The notes beneath the pieces were generated by a model, which saw only the letters and a list, made by a program, of their open reading frames with translations, did not search any database and was not told the origin of the DNA. From Actinomyces marseillensis (GTDB lineage Bacteria; Actinomycetota; Actinomycetes; Actinomycetales; Actinomycetaceae), in contig NZ_LT707420.1 of the NCBI RefSeq assembly GCF_900155605.1, positions 93,685 to 157,684 of the forward strand: 64,000 bases of DNA. Reading direction: 5' to 3'. Each line of letters starts with the position of its first letter. Positions within the stretch are counted from its first letter, which is position 1. Of the stretch, positions 23,834 to 34,454 are shown in pieces. A program made the translations under genes and the position numbers.

Positions 23834-25386
23834 TGTGCGCTCCCTTCACTCAAAATTGCACTTGCAGCGGTCATCAGCTGTTCGCCCTGCGTCGCAATCG
23901 GCGTCAGAGCGGAAACCAACGGCGCCGCCCAGATGCCCAAGACGAGCATCGCAATGACTAGCGGGGTCATAACGGTCTTCTCGCGTGCGTTCAGATCAGC
24001 AATCTGATCCTTTCCAGCTCGCGGCGGGCCGGTGAAGACTCGCTGGTAAGGCATCAGCATGTACAGCGCGGCCAGAATCACGCCGAGTACTGCGAAGAGC
24101 GCGAGCATCGTCGAGACCTTCCACGTTCCCATGAGAACCAGGTACTCGGGGACGAATCCGGACAGGCCGGGAAGCGCGACTGAAGCCAGACCCGAGAAGA
24201 GCCACAAGCCTGCCAGGACCGGGCTCACGCGCTGCATACCGCCGTACTCGCGCATGTCTTGGGTGCCGCCTCGTGCGGAAAGCCAACCGGAAAGGAGGAA
24301 CATCGCTGCGATCGACACACCGTGAGCGACCATGTAAACCATGGCGCCGGTCAGTGCGATCTGCGAGCCGATGAAGATACCGAGGACCATGAAGCCGAAG
24401 TGCGAGACCGAGGTGTAGGACACCAGACGCATGATGTCGTTTTGTCCGATGGCAGCCAGGCCACCCCACAAAATCGAGGCCACCGCGAAGCCGCAGATCC
24501 ACCACTGTAGGCTGGCCGCTCCGAGCGGGAACAAGCGCAAGCACAGGGTGATCATGCCGAAGGTTCCGACCTTATCGAGAACGCCAACAAGGAGCACCGA
24601 GGTGCCCGGGCGAGCATTCTGAGCAGTATCGGGAAGCCAGGTGTGAACCGGGACCATGGGGGCCTTAATCGCAAAGGCAATGAAGAAGGTCAGGAAGAGA
24701 CCGACCTGAATTCCCACAGGGAGATTCACCGTCCCCGAAGCCAGCATATCGAGGCGGAAGAGGGTATCTCCGCGGCGAGCAGCCAGCGCCCAGATGGCAA
24801 CGAGGCCACCGAGCATCACCAGACCACCGGCCAGAGAGAAGAGAAGGAACTTCATCGCAGCACGCTGACGAGCCTTCTTTTCGCCGACTCCGTAACGACC
24901 GATCATGACGAAGAGCGGAACGAGCATTCCTTCGAAGGCCAGGTAGAAGAGCAGGACATCGGAAGCCGCAAAGATCAGCACCATGAATGCTTCAAGAAGC
25001 AGCACCCATCCGAAATAAGCCCCTGCCTTTGCCTCGTCTTCATCGTCGTTCCAAGCGGCCAGCACGACCAGGGGAACCAAGGCGACGGCAAGAAGAATCA
25101 TGACCGCACCCAGTGCATTCACGGCCACCGCCCAACTCAGGCCCATCTGGGGAATCCAGGAGTAGGCCTCGGAAAGCTGATAGGTGGAGGAAGACGACCA
25201 ATCGAAGGCGCTGACAAACGCCACGATGGCCGCGGCAAGTTCACACACCGACAAGATCAGGGCGAAGGTACGCCCGGCGCGACGCAGGGCGGGGATCATC
25301 GCGAGCATCAAGGCACCCAGCGCGGGAAGTGCGACAAGAATCGACAGCCACGGAAGTGGCGCGCTGGTCATTTGAGAAATCTGCAT
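23830..25386 (-). CDS. nuoM: NADH-quinone oxidoreductase subunit M
   Basis: A 518-residue antiporter-like membrane subunit of complex I. Key segments: the antiporter block FAIKAPMVPVHTWLPDTA with the channel Lys, LLVGVLDKVGTFG, and RLVSYTSVSHFGFM. The ATG at 25386 has GAGGAAG ten bases upstream, which overlaps the nuoL stop; longer upstream versions of the frame lie inside nuoL and are rejected. It is coupled to nuoN. Confidence 0.96.
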   Translation of the reverse strand: MQISQMTSAPLPWLSILVALPALGALMLAMIPALRRAGRTFALILSVCELAAAIVAFVSAFDWSSSSTYQLSEAYSWIPQMGLSWAVAVNALGAVMILLAVALVPLVVLAAWNDDEDEAKAGAYFGWVLLLEAFMVLIFAASDVLLFYLAFEGMLVPLFVMIGRYGVGEKKARQRAAMKFLLFSLAGGLVMLGGLVAIWALAARRGDTLFRLDMLASGTVNLPVGIQVGLFLTFFIAFAIKAPMVPVHTWLPDTAQNARPGTSVLLVGVLDKVGTFGMITLCLRLFPLGAASLQWWICGFAVASILWGGLAAIGQNDIMRLVSYTSVSHFGFMVLGIFIGSQIALTGAMVYMVAHGVSIAAMFLLSGWLSARGGTQDMREYGGMQRVSPVLAGLWLFSGLASVALPGLSGFVPEYLVLMGTWKVSTMLALFAVLGVILAALYMLMPYQRVFTGPPRAGKDQIADLNAREKTVMTPLVIAMLVLGIWAAPLVSALTPIATQGEQLMTAASAILSEGSAQ

Positions 25387-25399
25387 AACTCTTACTTCC

Positions 25400-27376
25400 T
25401 CACAGCGTGAATGCCAAGACGGCGGCCAGGGCAAGGACTACCCCGCCAAGAATGTAGGAGGCATAGGTGCGCACGCGTCCGGACTGGGTAGCACCCACCG
25501 CGCGTCCAGCACCCGTTGATGCCTTTTCCACCACGTGAACGATGCCGTCAATCGCCTTGTCATCGCCAAGAGTTGCGGCCTTAACCAGAGCAATACCCGG
25601 AGTCATGAAGAGTGCCTCATTCACCGAATCCTGGTAGAGATCCTGGCGAGCAGCACGCGTGAGCGCATTACCCGCAGGAATTGCGGTGGGAACCTCACGA
25701 CGTCCGTACATCATCCACGCAAGGCCAGCGCCCGCAAGCACCAGAAGCAAGGTGACGACCTGAATTGCGATTTCTGGGGCAACGGGATGAGCGTGCTCAA
25801 CCTCGCCCAGCGAAGGCTGGAGCCACGTCGTAAAAGCGTTTCCGATTGAGAGAACTCCACCGATAGCGGCGGCCGCGATCGCCAGAATGATCATCGGGAC
25901 GGTCATCAAAGGAGAGGATTCGTGCGGATGCACGCCCGAGCCTTCAGCTTCGGTCGTCCAACGAGCGGTGCCGTGGAAGGTCATAAAGAACAGTCGCGAC
26001 ATGTAGAAGGCGGTGATTCCAGCGCCGACCATGGTCACGATACCGAAGACCCAACCGGCCCAGACGGCCTCGTGGCCCGCAAAGGTGGTAGCCCCGAAAG
26101 CCGCTTCGATGATCTTGTCCTTGGAGAAGAAGCCCGAGAAGGGCGGGACGCCCAAGATCGCAAGCCAGCCGAATGCGAAGGTGATCCACGTGACCTTCAT
26201 GGCGGTGCGCAGTGCGCCGAAGCGACGCATATTGACTTGGTCGTTCATGCCGTGCATCACCGAACCCGCGCCAAGGAACATGAGGGCCTTGAAGAAGCCG
26301 TGGGTGAAGAGGTGGAAGATCGCAAAGGCCCAACCGATGGGACCAAGACCTGCGCCGAGCATCATGTAGCCGATCTGGCTCATAGTGGATGCTGCGAGCA
26401 CCTTCTTCATATCGTCCTTCGCGCAGCCGACGATCGCGCCGAAGAGCAGTGTGATTGCACCGACGATAACAACCGCGGTCGCAGCAACGGGCGAAGCCTG
26501 GAAGATCGCACCCGAGCGAACAATGAGATAGACACCGGCGGTGACCATCGTTGCCGCGTGGATAAGCGCGGACACGGGGGTCGGGCCAGCCATTGCATCG
26601 CCGAGCCACGCCTGCAGCGGGAACTGAGCGGACTTACCGCAGGCACCCACCAAGAGGAAGAAACCAATGATGGTTGCTTGCACCGGCGAGATCGAGACGA
26701 CCATCGAGTTGACCTTATCCATGTTGACGGTCGAGAAGTTCGCGACCATTGCCATCATGGCGATGAGCAGGCCCATATCGCCCACTCGGTTCATGACGAA
26801 GGCCTTCTTTGCAGCAACCGCATTGGCAGGAACGTGGTTCCAGAAACCGATGAGAAGGTACGAGGCCAAGCCCACTCCTTCCCAGCCGACGAAGAGACCC
26901 GCGTAGGAGTCCGCCAGAACCAGGATGAGCATCGCGGCGATGAAGAGGTTGAGGTAGGCGAAGAAGCGACGACGATCCGTGTCGTGCTCCATGTACGCGA
27001 TCGCGTAGACGTGGATGAGAGACCCAACGAAGGTGACCAGCATGACGAAGGTCATCGACAGCGGGTCGAGCATCAATCCGAAGTCAACGGAGAAGTCTCC
27101 CGCGGGAATCCACGAGAACAGGGGAAGCGCGATTCGCTGTCCTTGAGCGGGGAGGGAGAGCATTGTGGCGATAACCGCCACGCCCACCGCGAAGGCGGCC
27201 CATGATGCCACGGTTGCCAGCAGGTGACCCCAGCGATCTGAGCGGCGTCCCAGCACAAGAAGAATCGCACTGGAGGCAGCTGGAATTGCGATCATCAGCC
27301 AAGCCCAGGAGAAGACTCCCGTAGCCTCGACTGGAGCTGCGGCTTGGGCCACAGCATTCAGCAGTGTAAAGGTCAT
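25400..27376 (-). CDS. nuoL: NADH-quinone oxidoreductase subunit L
   Basis: A 658-residue antiporter-like subunit of complex I with the long lateral helix at the C-terminal end (ending YASYILGGVVLALAAVLAFTL). Conserved parts: VGWEGVGLASYLLIGFWNH, KSAQFPLQAWLGDAMAGPTPVSALIHAATMV with channel residues, and AASTMSQIGYMMLGAG. It begins at ATG 27376, thirteen bases after the nuoK stop. Confidence 0.97.
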   Translation of the reverse strand: MTFTLLNAVAQAAAPVEATGVFSWAWLMIAIPAASSAILLVLGRRSDRWGHLLATVASWAAFAVGVAVIATMLSLPAQGQRIALPLFSWIPAGDFSVDFGLMLDPLSMTFVMLVTFVGSLIHVYAIAYMEHDTDRRRFFAYLNLFIAAMLILVLADSYAGLFVGWEGVGLASYLLIGFWNHVPANAVAAKKAFVMNRVGDMGLLIAMMAMVANFSTVNMDKVNSMVVSISPVQATIIGFFLLVGACGKSAQFPLQAWLGDAMAGPTPVSALIHAATMVTAGVYLIVRSGAIFQASPVAATAVVIVGAITLLFGAIVGCAKDDMKKVLAASTMSQIGYMMLGAGLGPIGWAFAIFHLFTHGFFKALMFLGAGSVMHGMNDQVNMRRFGALRTAMKVTWITFAFGWLAILGVPPFSGFFSKDKIIEAAFGATTFAGHEAVWAGWVFGIVTMVGAGITAFYMSRLFFMTFHGTARWTTEAEGSGVHPHESSPLMTVPMIILAIAAAAIGGVLSIGNAFTTWLQPSLGEVEHAHPVAPEIAIQVVTLLLVLAGAGLAWMMYGRREVPTAIPAGNALTRAARQDLYQDSVNEALFMTPGIALVKAATLGDDKAIDGIVHVVEKASTGAGRAVGATQSGRVRTYASYILGGVVLALAAVLAFTL

Positions 27377-27389
27377 TCCGGCTTACTCC

Positions 27390-27689
27390 TCAGTTCTTCA
27401 GAAGATCGAGGTCGTCAACGTTGGTGGTAACGCGTGACTTAAAGATGGACACAACGATTGCCAGTCCGACCACGACTTCAGCTGCAGCAACAACCATGAC
27501 GAAGAAGGCCATGATTTCTCCACTGACGTTTCCGTGGATTCGCGCGAAGGTTACGAAGGCAAGATTGGCGGAGTTGAGCATGAGCTCGACTCCCATCAAG
27601 GAGATCACTGCGCTGCGACGGACCAGAACAATCGCTGCACCGATCGCAAAGAGGATCCCCGAGAGCACGAGGTAGGCTGCAAGGCTCAT
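27390..27689 (-). CDS. nuoK: NADH-quinone oxidoreductase subunit K
   Basis: A 99-residue complex I membrane subunit with three hydrophobic helices. The conserved helix glutamate regions are visible in [15 protein letters not shown] and [13 protein letters not shown]. Its length equals that of the E. coli protein. The start overlaps the nuoJ stop (ATGA). Confidence 0.97.
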   Translation of the reverse strand: MSLAAYLVLSGILFAIGAAIVLVRRSAVISLMGVELMLNSANLAFVTFARIHGNVSGEIMAFFVMVVAAAEVVVGLAIVVSIFKSRVTTNVDDLDLLKN

Positions 27690-28633
27690 TCTTCTTCCTT
27701 CCCTTCTTCACTGCTATCGCTGGCAAGGGGCTGGTTCAAGCCACTCGGGGCGGGCGCACCGGGCATACCCCAAGCCTGCGAACGCTGACGAGTCTGCGGG
27801 TGTGTGGGATCGAAGATCGTGTCCTCAAGAGCGCCGCTCTTGGCAAGCGCCAGAGACTGCGCGACCTCGGGTTCGACCTGCCCAATGACACGCTCCAAGC
27901 CGCGCACGCGCAAGACCCTGGGGACCGAGGCTTCGACTGGGCCGTGCGTTTCGCCGGAGATCGCGGGAACATCGACCGCGTTGGAGTGCGCGTACACACC
28001 GGGGGCGGGAAGCTGACCGATCCTGCGTCCCGAGGCCTTAAAGGCGCGCATCTTCGCTTCTGCGGTTGTGCGTTGGGTGAGGACCGGGCCGAGCTGATCG
28101 GAGTGAGTGAGCAGCATCGCGCCGATGGCCGCGGTGATGAGCAAGATTCCCGCAAGTTCCATTGAGAACCAGTAGCGCGAGAACAGCGTCGCTGCCAAGT
28201 CGGTGATCGGAGCGTTCGAGTAGGGCTCAGAGCTCAAGGAATCAGAGGAGCCCGTTGCACGCGAGCGGGCAACAGCTCCGATAACGACAGCTGCCAAGCC
28301 CAGAGCGATGAGCACCGAGGTGATGATGCGTCCGCGCGATTGCTGCGCGTAATTGTCGGATGCTCCCAGACCAATCATCATGATGACGAAGAGGAAGAGA
28401 ACCATAATGGCGCCGGTGTAAACGACAACCTGGACAGTTCCCAAGAAAGCTGCTCCGTGCATCAGGTAGAGGACGGCCAAGCCGAGCATGACTCCGACCA
28501 TGCAAATCGCACAGTGGACGGCTTTCTTAAAGAAGAGCACTCCCAAGGCGCAGGCAATCATGAACACTGCCACGCAGCCAAAGAGGATCGCCTCCCCTGT
28601 TGATGCCATTTCGGGCCAATTCATGAGGGTCAT
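27686..28633 (-). CDS. nuoJ: NADH-quinone oxidoreductase subunit J
   Basis: A membrane subunit of complex I, 315 residues. The first 175 residues hold five hydrophobic helices with [18 protein letters not shown], the conserved pi-bulge region. The remainder is a hydrophilic extension of about 130 residues, ending in an acidic run, that the E. coli protein (about 184 residues) lacks. Extended NuoJ proteins occur in actinobacteria. The start overlaps the nuoI stop (ATGA). Confidence 0.95.
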   Translation of the reverse strand: MTLMNWPEMASTGEAILFGCVAVFMIACALGVLFFKKAVHCAICMVGVMLGLAVLYLMHGAAFLGTVQVVVYTGAIMVLFLFVIMMIGLGASDNYAQQSRGRIITSVLIALGLAAVVIGAVARSRATGSSDSLSSEPYSNAPITDLAATLFSRYWFSMELAGILLITAAIGAMLLTHSDQLGPVLTQRTTAEAKMRAFKASGRRIGQLPAPGVYAHSNAVDVPAISGETHGPVEASVPRVLRVRGLERVIGQVEPEVAQSLALAKSGALEDTIFDPTHPQTRQRSQAWGMPGAPAPSGLNQPLASDSSEEGKEEE

Positions 28634-29289
28634 GACTGACGTGCCTCCTCGTAGACGGGACGTGCAGTAGCAAGGGAAGGATCTTCGGGGCGGCGCTCGC
28701 GCACCCAGTCGATCTGCATCTGCGTGGGGCCGTGGACTTCGCCTCGGTAATAGTCACCGTCGGAGAGTCCTTCGACCTGAGGGTGAGGAGGCTGAAGCAT
28801 TCCCTCGGAGAGGGGAACTAGGAGCTGGTCCTTCTCGTAGATATCGTCTGCGCGAGTGTATTCGGCCAGCTCGAAGTCATGACCCATTGTGAGCGCTCGA
28901 GTCGGGCAGGCCTCGATGCAATAACCGCAGAAAATGCAACGCAGATAGTTGATCTGGTAGACGCGGCCGTAGCGTTCCCCGGGACTGTACTGTTCCTCGG
29001 GAGTGTTGGATGCGGCCTCGACGTAGATCGCATCCGCGGGGCACGCCCACGCACACAATTCGCAACCGACGCACTTTTCGAGGCCGTCGGCGTAGCGATT
29101 GAGCTGGTGGCGTCCGTGGAAACGCGGTTCGACGAAGGGGCCCTCGAAGGGGTACTGCTCAGTAACGGTCGGGCGGAAGAAGGAGGACAGGGTCACTCCG
29201 TACCCGGCGAAGGGCGCGAAGAACTGACCGATCGGCCCCTTGGGATCCTGCTCGTAGCGCAAGTTCTCGCTTTGGTTCTGCTCAGTCAT
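28630..29289 (-). CDS. nuoI: NADH-quinone oxidoreductase subunit I
   Basis: A peripheral-arm subunit of complex I, 219 residues, carrying the two 4Fe-4S clusters N6a and N6b. The ligands are in [12 protein letters not shown] and [12 protein letters not shown]. It has an N-terminal membrane-associated helix and a hydrophilic C-terminal tail. The start overlaps the nuoH stop by eight bases. Confidence 0.97.
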   Translation of the reverse strand: MTEQNQSENLRYEQDPKGPIGQFFAPFAGYGVTLSSFFRPTVTEQYPFEGPFVEPRFHGRHQLNRYADGLEKCVGCELCAWACPADAIYVEAASNTPEEQYSPGERYGRVYQINYLRCIFCGYCIEACPTRALTMGHDFELAEYTRADDIYEKDQLLVPLSEGMLQPPHPQVEGLSDGDYYRGEVHGPTQMQIDWVRERRPEDPSLATARPVYEEARQS

Positions 29290-30601
29290 TCGTCTCCTCC
29301 ATTACTGCGTTGACCACGCGCGAAGCGCGCGGCGAGGGCGGGAGCTTTTGTCCGGGCAGCGGAGGCACCGGGAAGCCGTCGGCCATCGGATCGAAGTTCT
29401 CCAGGCGTGCGCGTGCTTCTTCTTCCTTCGCGGCTTCCTTGCGGGCATCAGCCGAATCTGCGAACCACATGATGATCAGCGCGACAACGAAGATGCCGGC
29501 GACCGCGCCGATGAGCTGAGGCAGGGTGAGGGAGACCCACTGAGTCACGGCGCGAATGATGGCGACCATGACGAGCCACGCCAAGGAAATCGGGATGAGG
29601 CGCTTCCAGCCCAGCTGCATAAATTGGTCGTAGCGGAAACGCAGGAGGGTGCTTCGTGTCCAGATCATGAGGATCATGAAGAACCACATCTTGAGGAAGA
29701 ACCACAGCATGCCGAACCAGCCGCTATTGAGGAACTCGATGTGCGACAGCGGCCACGGAGCGTGCCATCCGCCGAAGAACATGGTCGTTGCCACCGCTGA
29801 AACGTTGAACATGTTGACGTATTCAGACAGGTAGAACCAACCGAACTTCATTGAGGAGTACTCGGTCATGTGACCGGCGACCAATTCACCTTCAGCTTCG
29901 GGAAGGTCGAAGGGAAGACGGTTCACTTCGCCGACCATCGAGATCAGGTAGATGACGAAGGCCGGTGCTAAGGGCAGGAACCACCAGGTTTGCGCCTGGG
30001 ATGCAACGATCTGCGAAGTCGACATCGAACCGGCCATGAGGAAGACCGCAACCAGGGACATTCCCATCGACAGTTCGTATGAGATCACCTGTGCTGAGGA
30101 ACGCACCGCACCGTAGAGCGGAAGCGTTGAGGACGCGGACCAACCACCCAGAACGATGCCGTACAAGCCCAGCGAAGAAATCGCAAGGATGTACAGGGCA
30201 GCGACCGGCATATCTGCTAGCTGCAGGGGCGTTGAGTGGCCGAAAACCGAAACATTCGGACCCATCGGAATGACGGCGAAGATACTGAAGGCTGCGAATG
30301 CGGAGACCGAAGGCGCAAGCAGGTAGATGAACTTCTCGGACTTGCGCGTCCACATGTCTTCCTTGAAGAGCAGCTTCACGGCGTCGGCAATTGCTTGGAA
30401 CAAGCCGAAGGGACCGGCGACATTCGGGCCGGGACGAGTCTGCATGCGTCCGATCGTTCGACGTTCAACCCACAGTGCGAGCAAAACGTTGAGGATCAGG
30501 AAAACAATGATGAAAACGGCCTTGAGGACTGTCAACCACCAGGTTTCCTGCGAAAAATCCGCGGGAGAATAGTTGGGAACTTCCATGGGGATCATGTTCA
30601 T
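29282..30601 (-). CDS. nuoH: NADH-quinone oxidoreductase subunit H
   Basis: A 439-residue membrane subunit that forms the quinone-entry channel with NuoB and NuoD. Conserved stretches: [41 protein letters not shown], and [13 protein letters not shown]. The C-terminal tail (about 50 residues, with a [14 protein letters not shown] run) is longer than in E. coli. The ATG at 30601 overlaps the nuoG stop and has a GGGGGAGG Shine-Dalgarno sequence; longer versions of the frame are inside nuoG. Confidence 0.96.
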   Translation of the reverse strand: MNMIPMEVPNYSPADFSQETWWLTVLKAVFIIVFLILNVLLALWVERRTIGRMQTRPGPNVAGPFGLFQAIADAVKLLFKEDMWTRKSEKFIYLLAPSVSAFAAFSIFAVIPMGPNVSVFGHSTPLQLADMPVAALYILAISSLGLYGIVLGGWSASSTLPLYGAVRSSAQVISYELSMGMSLVAVFLMAGSMSTSQIVASQAQTWWFLPLAPAFVIYLISMVGEVNRLPFDLPEAEGELVAGHMTEYSSMKFGWFYLSEYVNMFNVSAVATTMFFGGWHAPWPLSHIEFLNSGWFGMLWFFLKMWFFMILMIWTRSTLLRFRYDQFMQLGWKRLIPISLAWLVMVAIIRAVTQWVSLTLPQLIGAVAGIFVVALIIMWFADSADARKEAAKEEEARARLENFDPMADGFPVPPLPGQKLPPSPRASRVVNAVMEETND

Positions 30602-33162
30602 CGGGCCACCTCCCCCTTTGCGCTCAGGGTGACAGAAGAACCGAAGTTCCCCAGTGATTCGTGGACGAGGGAGCCTTGGGAGCACTCGGGCACCCAGACG
30701 ACTCCTTCCGGAAGATCAGCAAATTGCAGGGGAAGTGTCACGCTTCCGCGCGGGCTGCTCAGTGTGAGCAGTTCCCCTTCGTCGAGGCCGAGGCCCGCTA
30801 CCGTCGCGCGTGCCGCGAAGACGACGGGGCGGCGTGCGCTTCCAGCCAGCATGTGTGCGCCATCTTGCAGGCGACCAGCATCGAGCATCGGCTTATGGGT
30901 GGCGAGGAGTGCCTGTCCCTGTGCGAGCTCAACGAGCGGCGAGTCTTGAGCAGGAGCGAATTCTTCGCGCTCACCCCTCCAGTTCATGAGCGGGTTGACC
31001 TGGTCGTAAAGGCTCACCAGATCGGAAAGACCAAGATCCACGCCGAATTCGCGAGCAAGAGCATCGAAAACAAGGCGGTCGGTCTGTGCACGAGAAGCGA
31101 TTGCCTGACCGAAGGGACGCAGGCGTCCTTCCCAGTTGATGAAAGTGCCGTTCTTTTCAAGCGGCGGTGCGACCGGCAAGATCACATCAGCGCGATCGGT
31201 CACCTCGCTGCGACGAACTTCAAGGCTCACCAAGAAATCAACCTGATCAAGCGCCTTTCGCGCAGCGGCCGGATCGTCGAAATCGCGCAGGTCAACGCCA
31301 CCGACGACGAGGGCCTTCAAGCGGCCGTCAGTTGCAGCTTCCAGCATCTGCGAAGCGTCGAGTCCGCGAGTTGCGGGGATTTCGCCCCACGCAAGGCTCT
31401 CACGCGCATCTGCGCTGGACGCCGGACGACCAAAGGGCAGGAGTCCGGGAAGAAGACCGGCCTCGAGGCCACCGCGTTCACCCGCACGACGAGGCACCCA
31501 CTGGATGCGTGCCTTGCAGCGCTGGGCGAGACGGACAACTTCGCTGAGAAGTCCGGGGGTGCGGCTGGCTCGTTCACCAACGAGGATGACTCCACCCTCG
31601 AGGCGCCCAGCGAGCTCGGCGTATTCGCCTTCGGGAGCGATCGCTGCAGCAACCTCGACCTCGGTACCCGGAGCGCAACGCAGCAGCTCTCCAGAAAGCT
31701 TGGCGAGGCCTCGGGAAGTCATGGGGGCCAAAGAAGCAACGCGGAGCTTGCCCTTGCGAGTGGCCTTACGCATCCGCAGGAAGAGCGCGCCGCACTCGTC
31801 CTCGGGCTCAAGCCCAACCAGGAGGACCTGGCCGGCACTCTCAAGCTGCGAGTAAGTGACGCCCAAACCACTGCCTGCCACGTGGGCGGCAAGGAATGAA
31901 CGCTCTTCTTCACTGTGGCTTCGCGAACGCATGTCGATGGAATCAGATCCCACGACGGTGCGTGCGAACTTCGACCATGCCCAGGCATCTTCAAAGCTCA
32001 GGCGACCGCCGGGAAGGAAACCAACCTGATCACCGGAAAGGCCGGCAAGTGCGCGGTGGACACGGTCCAAGGCATCCGACCACGAGGTCGGGACAAGCTG
32101 ACCGTTCTCGCGAACGAAAGGAGTATTAAGGCGCTGGGCGCCCGACCACCTGAAGGCAAAACGGTCCTTGTCGGTGATCCACTCTTCGTTGACCTCGGGA
32201 TCATTTCCGGCGAGGCGTCGCAGAACTTCACCACGGCGAATATCCACGCGGATCGCACTACCGGAAGCATCGTGCTCGGTTACCGAAGCGGTAGATACCA
32301 AGTCGAAGGGGCGTGCGCGGAAGCGGTAATCATTAGAGGTCAGAGCGCCAACCGGGCAGATCTGGATGATATTTCCCGAGAAGTACGAGGCGAATGCGCG
32401 GCCCGAAACATCACGATCATTGGGGGCAAGATCGCCCTCATTGAGGGAACCGATAATGCCTTCTTGACCGTAAGGGCCCGAAATTCCCGCCTGGACGTTG
32501 TCCTTTTCCTGCGGGTTGAAGTAATCCAAGACCGCGGTATCGAAGGAGCCGACCTGCTCACCCATGAAGTGATGATGCTCGGTCGGCGCTGTGCCGCCGC
32601 CTCGTCCCTGAAGATCCAGGAACACGTCGCCCGCGATTTCCTTACCGAAGCGCACGCAGCGCTGGCACAGGATGCAGCGCTCGCGATCGAGCAGGATCTG
32701 CGAGGTCAGCTTCAGGGGCTTGCGGTAGGTGCGCTTTGCGTCGATGAAACGCGAGCTCTCACGGCCTTCGCTCATTGCTTGGTTCTGCAGGGGGCATTCG
32801 CCGCCCTTATCGCAGATCGGGCAATCAAGCGGGTGGTTGATCAGCAGGAATTCCATCACGCCTTCCTGGGCGCGACGGGCAACCTCGGAGGTGTGCTGGG
32901 TCTTGACGACCATGCCGGGGGTGACAGTCTGAGCACACGAAGGCTGAGGCTTGGGCATGAAACGCAGCTCGCCCGTATTGCGATCGGGCATTCCGACCTC
33001 AACCAAGCACTGACGGCATGCGGCGACGGGCTCAAGCAGCGGGTGATCACAGAACCGCGGGATACGGATTCCGGCCTTCTCGGCCGCGCGGATCACCAGG
33101 GTGCCTGCGGGAACGTCCAATTCGACGTCGTCGATTGTGACCTTTACTAGGTTCTCGCTCAT
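30598..33162 (-). CDS. nuoG: NADH-quinone oxidoreductase subunit G
   Basis: An 854-residue peripheral-arm subunit. The N-terminal ferredoxin-like part has CDHPLLEPVAACRQCLVEV (2Fe-2S), the HxxxCxxC region LINHPLDCPICDKGGECPLQ, and a two-cluster part DRERCILCQRCVRF. It is followed by a molybdopterin-oxidoreductase-like domain without obvious cofactor residues. The electrons pass from NuoF through its clusters to NuoI. The start overlaps the nuoF stop (ATGA). Confidence 0.96.
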   Translation of the reverse strand: MSENLVKVTIDDVELDVPAGTLVIRAAEKAGIRIPRFCDHPLLEPVAACRQCLVEVGMPDRNTGELRFMPKPQPSCAQTVTPGMVVKTQHTSEVARRAQEGVMEFLLINHPLDCPICDKGGECPLQNQAMSEGRESSRFIDAKRTYRKPLKLTSQILLDRERCILCQRCVRFGKEIAGDVFLDLQGRGGGTAPTEHHHFMGEQVGSFDTAVLDYFNPQEKDNVQAGISGPYGQEGIIGSLNEGDLAPNDRDVSGRAFASYFSGNIIQICPVGALTSNDYRFRARPFDLVSTASVTEHDASGSAIRVDIRRGEVLRRLAGNDPEVNEEWITDKDRFAFRWSGAQRLNTPFVRENGQLVPTSWSDALDRVHRALAGLSGDQVGFLPGGRLSFEDAWAWSKFARTVVGSDSIDMRSRSHSEEERSFLAAHVAGSGLGVTYSQLESAGQVLLVGLEPEDECGALFLRMRKATRKGKLRVASLAPMTSRGLAKLSGELLRCAPGTEVEVAAAIAPEGEYAELAGRLEGGVILVGERASRTPGLLSEVVRLAQRCKARIQWVPRRAGERGGLEAGLLPGLLPFGRPASSADARESLAWGEIPATRGLDASQMLEAATDGRLKALVVGGVDLRDFDDPAAARKALDQVDFLVSLEVRRSEVTDRADVILPVAPPLEKNGTFINWEGRLRPFGQAIASRAQTDRLVFDALAREFGVDLGLSDLVSLYDQVNPLMNWRGEREEFAPAQDSPLVELAQGQALLATHKPMLDAGRLQDGAHMLAGSARRPVVFAARATVAGLGLDEGELLTLSSPRGSVTLPLQFADLPEGVVWVPECSQGSLVHESLGNFGSSVTLSAKGEVAR

Positions 33163-34454
33163 CGAACTCCTCCCTTGGCAAAGTTGCTCGAGGCCTCGTA
33201 GGGGAACAATTCGCGCGCGGGCGTCGTCAGCCCGGCCTCGAATTCTTCGCGGAACTTCTTAATTCCCGACATGATCGGGGTTGCTGCCGCATCGCCCAGG
33301 GCGCAGAAGCTTCGGCCAAAAATGTTGTGTGCGATCTCGTCCAACAGATCGATATCGCCTTCCTGGCCCTTTCCAGCCTCAAGGCGGAGCATGATCTGCT
33401 TAAGCCAGTAGGTTCCTTCACGACAGGGCGTGCACTTACCACAGGATTCGTGCTGGTAGAACTCAATCCAGCGGGTGATCACGCGAACCACAGAGGTTGT
33501 TTCATCGAAGACCTGAAGGGCTCGGGTACCGAGCATTGAACCGGCAGCACCGACGGACTCGTAATCCAAAGGAGTGTCCAGTTCTGCTTCAGTGAAGATC
33601 GGGGTCGAGGAACCACCGGGAGTCCAGAACTTCAGCTGGTGTCCTTCGCGAATACCGCCGGCAAGCTCGATGAGCTCGCGCATGGTGATTCCGAAGGGAG
33701 CTTCAAATTGGCCCGGGTTCTTCACGTGACCTGAGATCGAGAACAGACCGTGTCCCTTGGACTTTTCCGTTCCCATCGAGGCGTACCACTGCGCGGAGTT
33801 TTGGAAAATTCCCGCCACCTGGCTGATCGACTCAACGTTATTAATAACGGTCGGGCGAGCGTACAGACCCGCAACAGCCGGGAAGGGGGGCTTGAGACGC
33901 GGGTGACCGCGGAAGCCTTCCAAAGAATCCAGAAGAGCCGTTTCTTCACCACAGATGTATGCGCCGGCGCCGGCGTGAGCGGTGATGCGCAGATCGCCCA
34001 GAAGCCCGGCTTCAGTGGCTTCCTTCACCGCATTCATCAGGCGGCGGTAGACGTGAACGACTTCGCCGCGCAGGTAGACGAAAGCGTGGTTGCAATTGAT
34101 GGCGCGCGAGGTGATCGCAATACCTTCAATCAGTACGTGAGGGTTCGCCATAATTGTCGGGATGTCCTTACAGGTTCCCGGTTCCGATTCATCGGCGTTG
34201 ACCACCAGGTAACGAGGAAGACCGTCATCGGGCGGAAGGAAGGACCACTTGAGGCCCGTGGGGAATCCAGCGCCACCACGGCCTCGCAAGCCAGAGGCCT
34301 TCACTGTCTCAACGATCTCGGCGGGCTCCATGGTCTTAGCCTTCTTCAGGCCCTCATAGCCGCCTCGGCTCAGGTAAGACTCCAAAGTCCACGAGCGATC
34401 GCTTCCCCATCCGCGGGTCAGAATCGGGGTCAGTGCCACGGTTGCTTCACTCAC
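33159..34454 (-). CDS. nuoF: NADH-quinone oxidoreductase subunit F
   Basis: The NADH-oxidising subunit, 431 residues. The FMN/NADH region is seen in GLRGRGGAGFPTGLKW, NADESEPGTCKD and GAGAYICGEETALLDSLEG. The N3 4Fe-4S cluster ligands are in ESCGKCTPCREGT with a downstream Cys in RSFCALGDAA. The GTG start at 34454 overlaps the nuoE stop by eight bases; upstream extensions lie inside nuoE. Confidence 0.97.
   Translation of the reverse strand: MSEATVALTPILTRGWGSDRSWTLESYLSRGGYEGLKKAKTMEPAEIVETVKASGLRGRGGAGFPTGLKWSFLPPDDGLPRYLVVNADESEPGTCKDIPTIMANPHVLIEGIAITSRAINCNHAFVYLRGEVVHVYRRLMNAVKEATEAGLLGDLRITAHAGAGAYICGEETALLDSLEGFRGHPRLKPPFPAVAGLYARPTVINNVESISQVAGIFQNSAQWYASMGTEKSKGHGLFSISGHVKNPGQFEAPFGITMRELIELAGGIREGHQLKFWTPGGSSTPIFTEAELDTPLDYESVGAAGSMLGTRALQVFDETTSVVRVITRWIEFYQHESCGKCTPCREGTYWLKQIMLRLEAGKGQEGDIDLLDEIAHNIFGRSFCALGDAAATPIMSGIKKFREEFEAGLTTPARELFPYEASSNFAKGGVR

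Noticed and set aside
25922-27205. A 427-codon plus-strand frame opposite nuoL
   Set aside because: Composition is dominated by Arg, His, Glu and Asp, typical of an antisense frame in high-GC coding DNA; nuoL is unambiguous.
31915-33150. A 411-codon plus-strand frame opposite nuoG
   Set aside because: It mirrors the nuoG coding sequence and has no recognisable domain or Shine-Dalgarno sequence.
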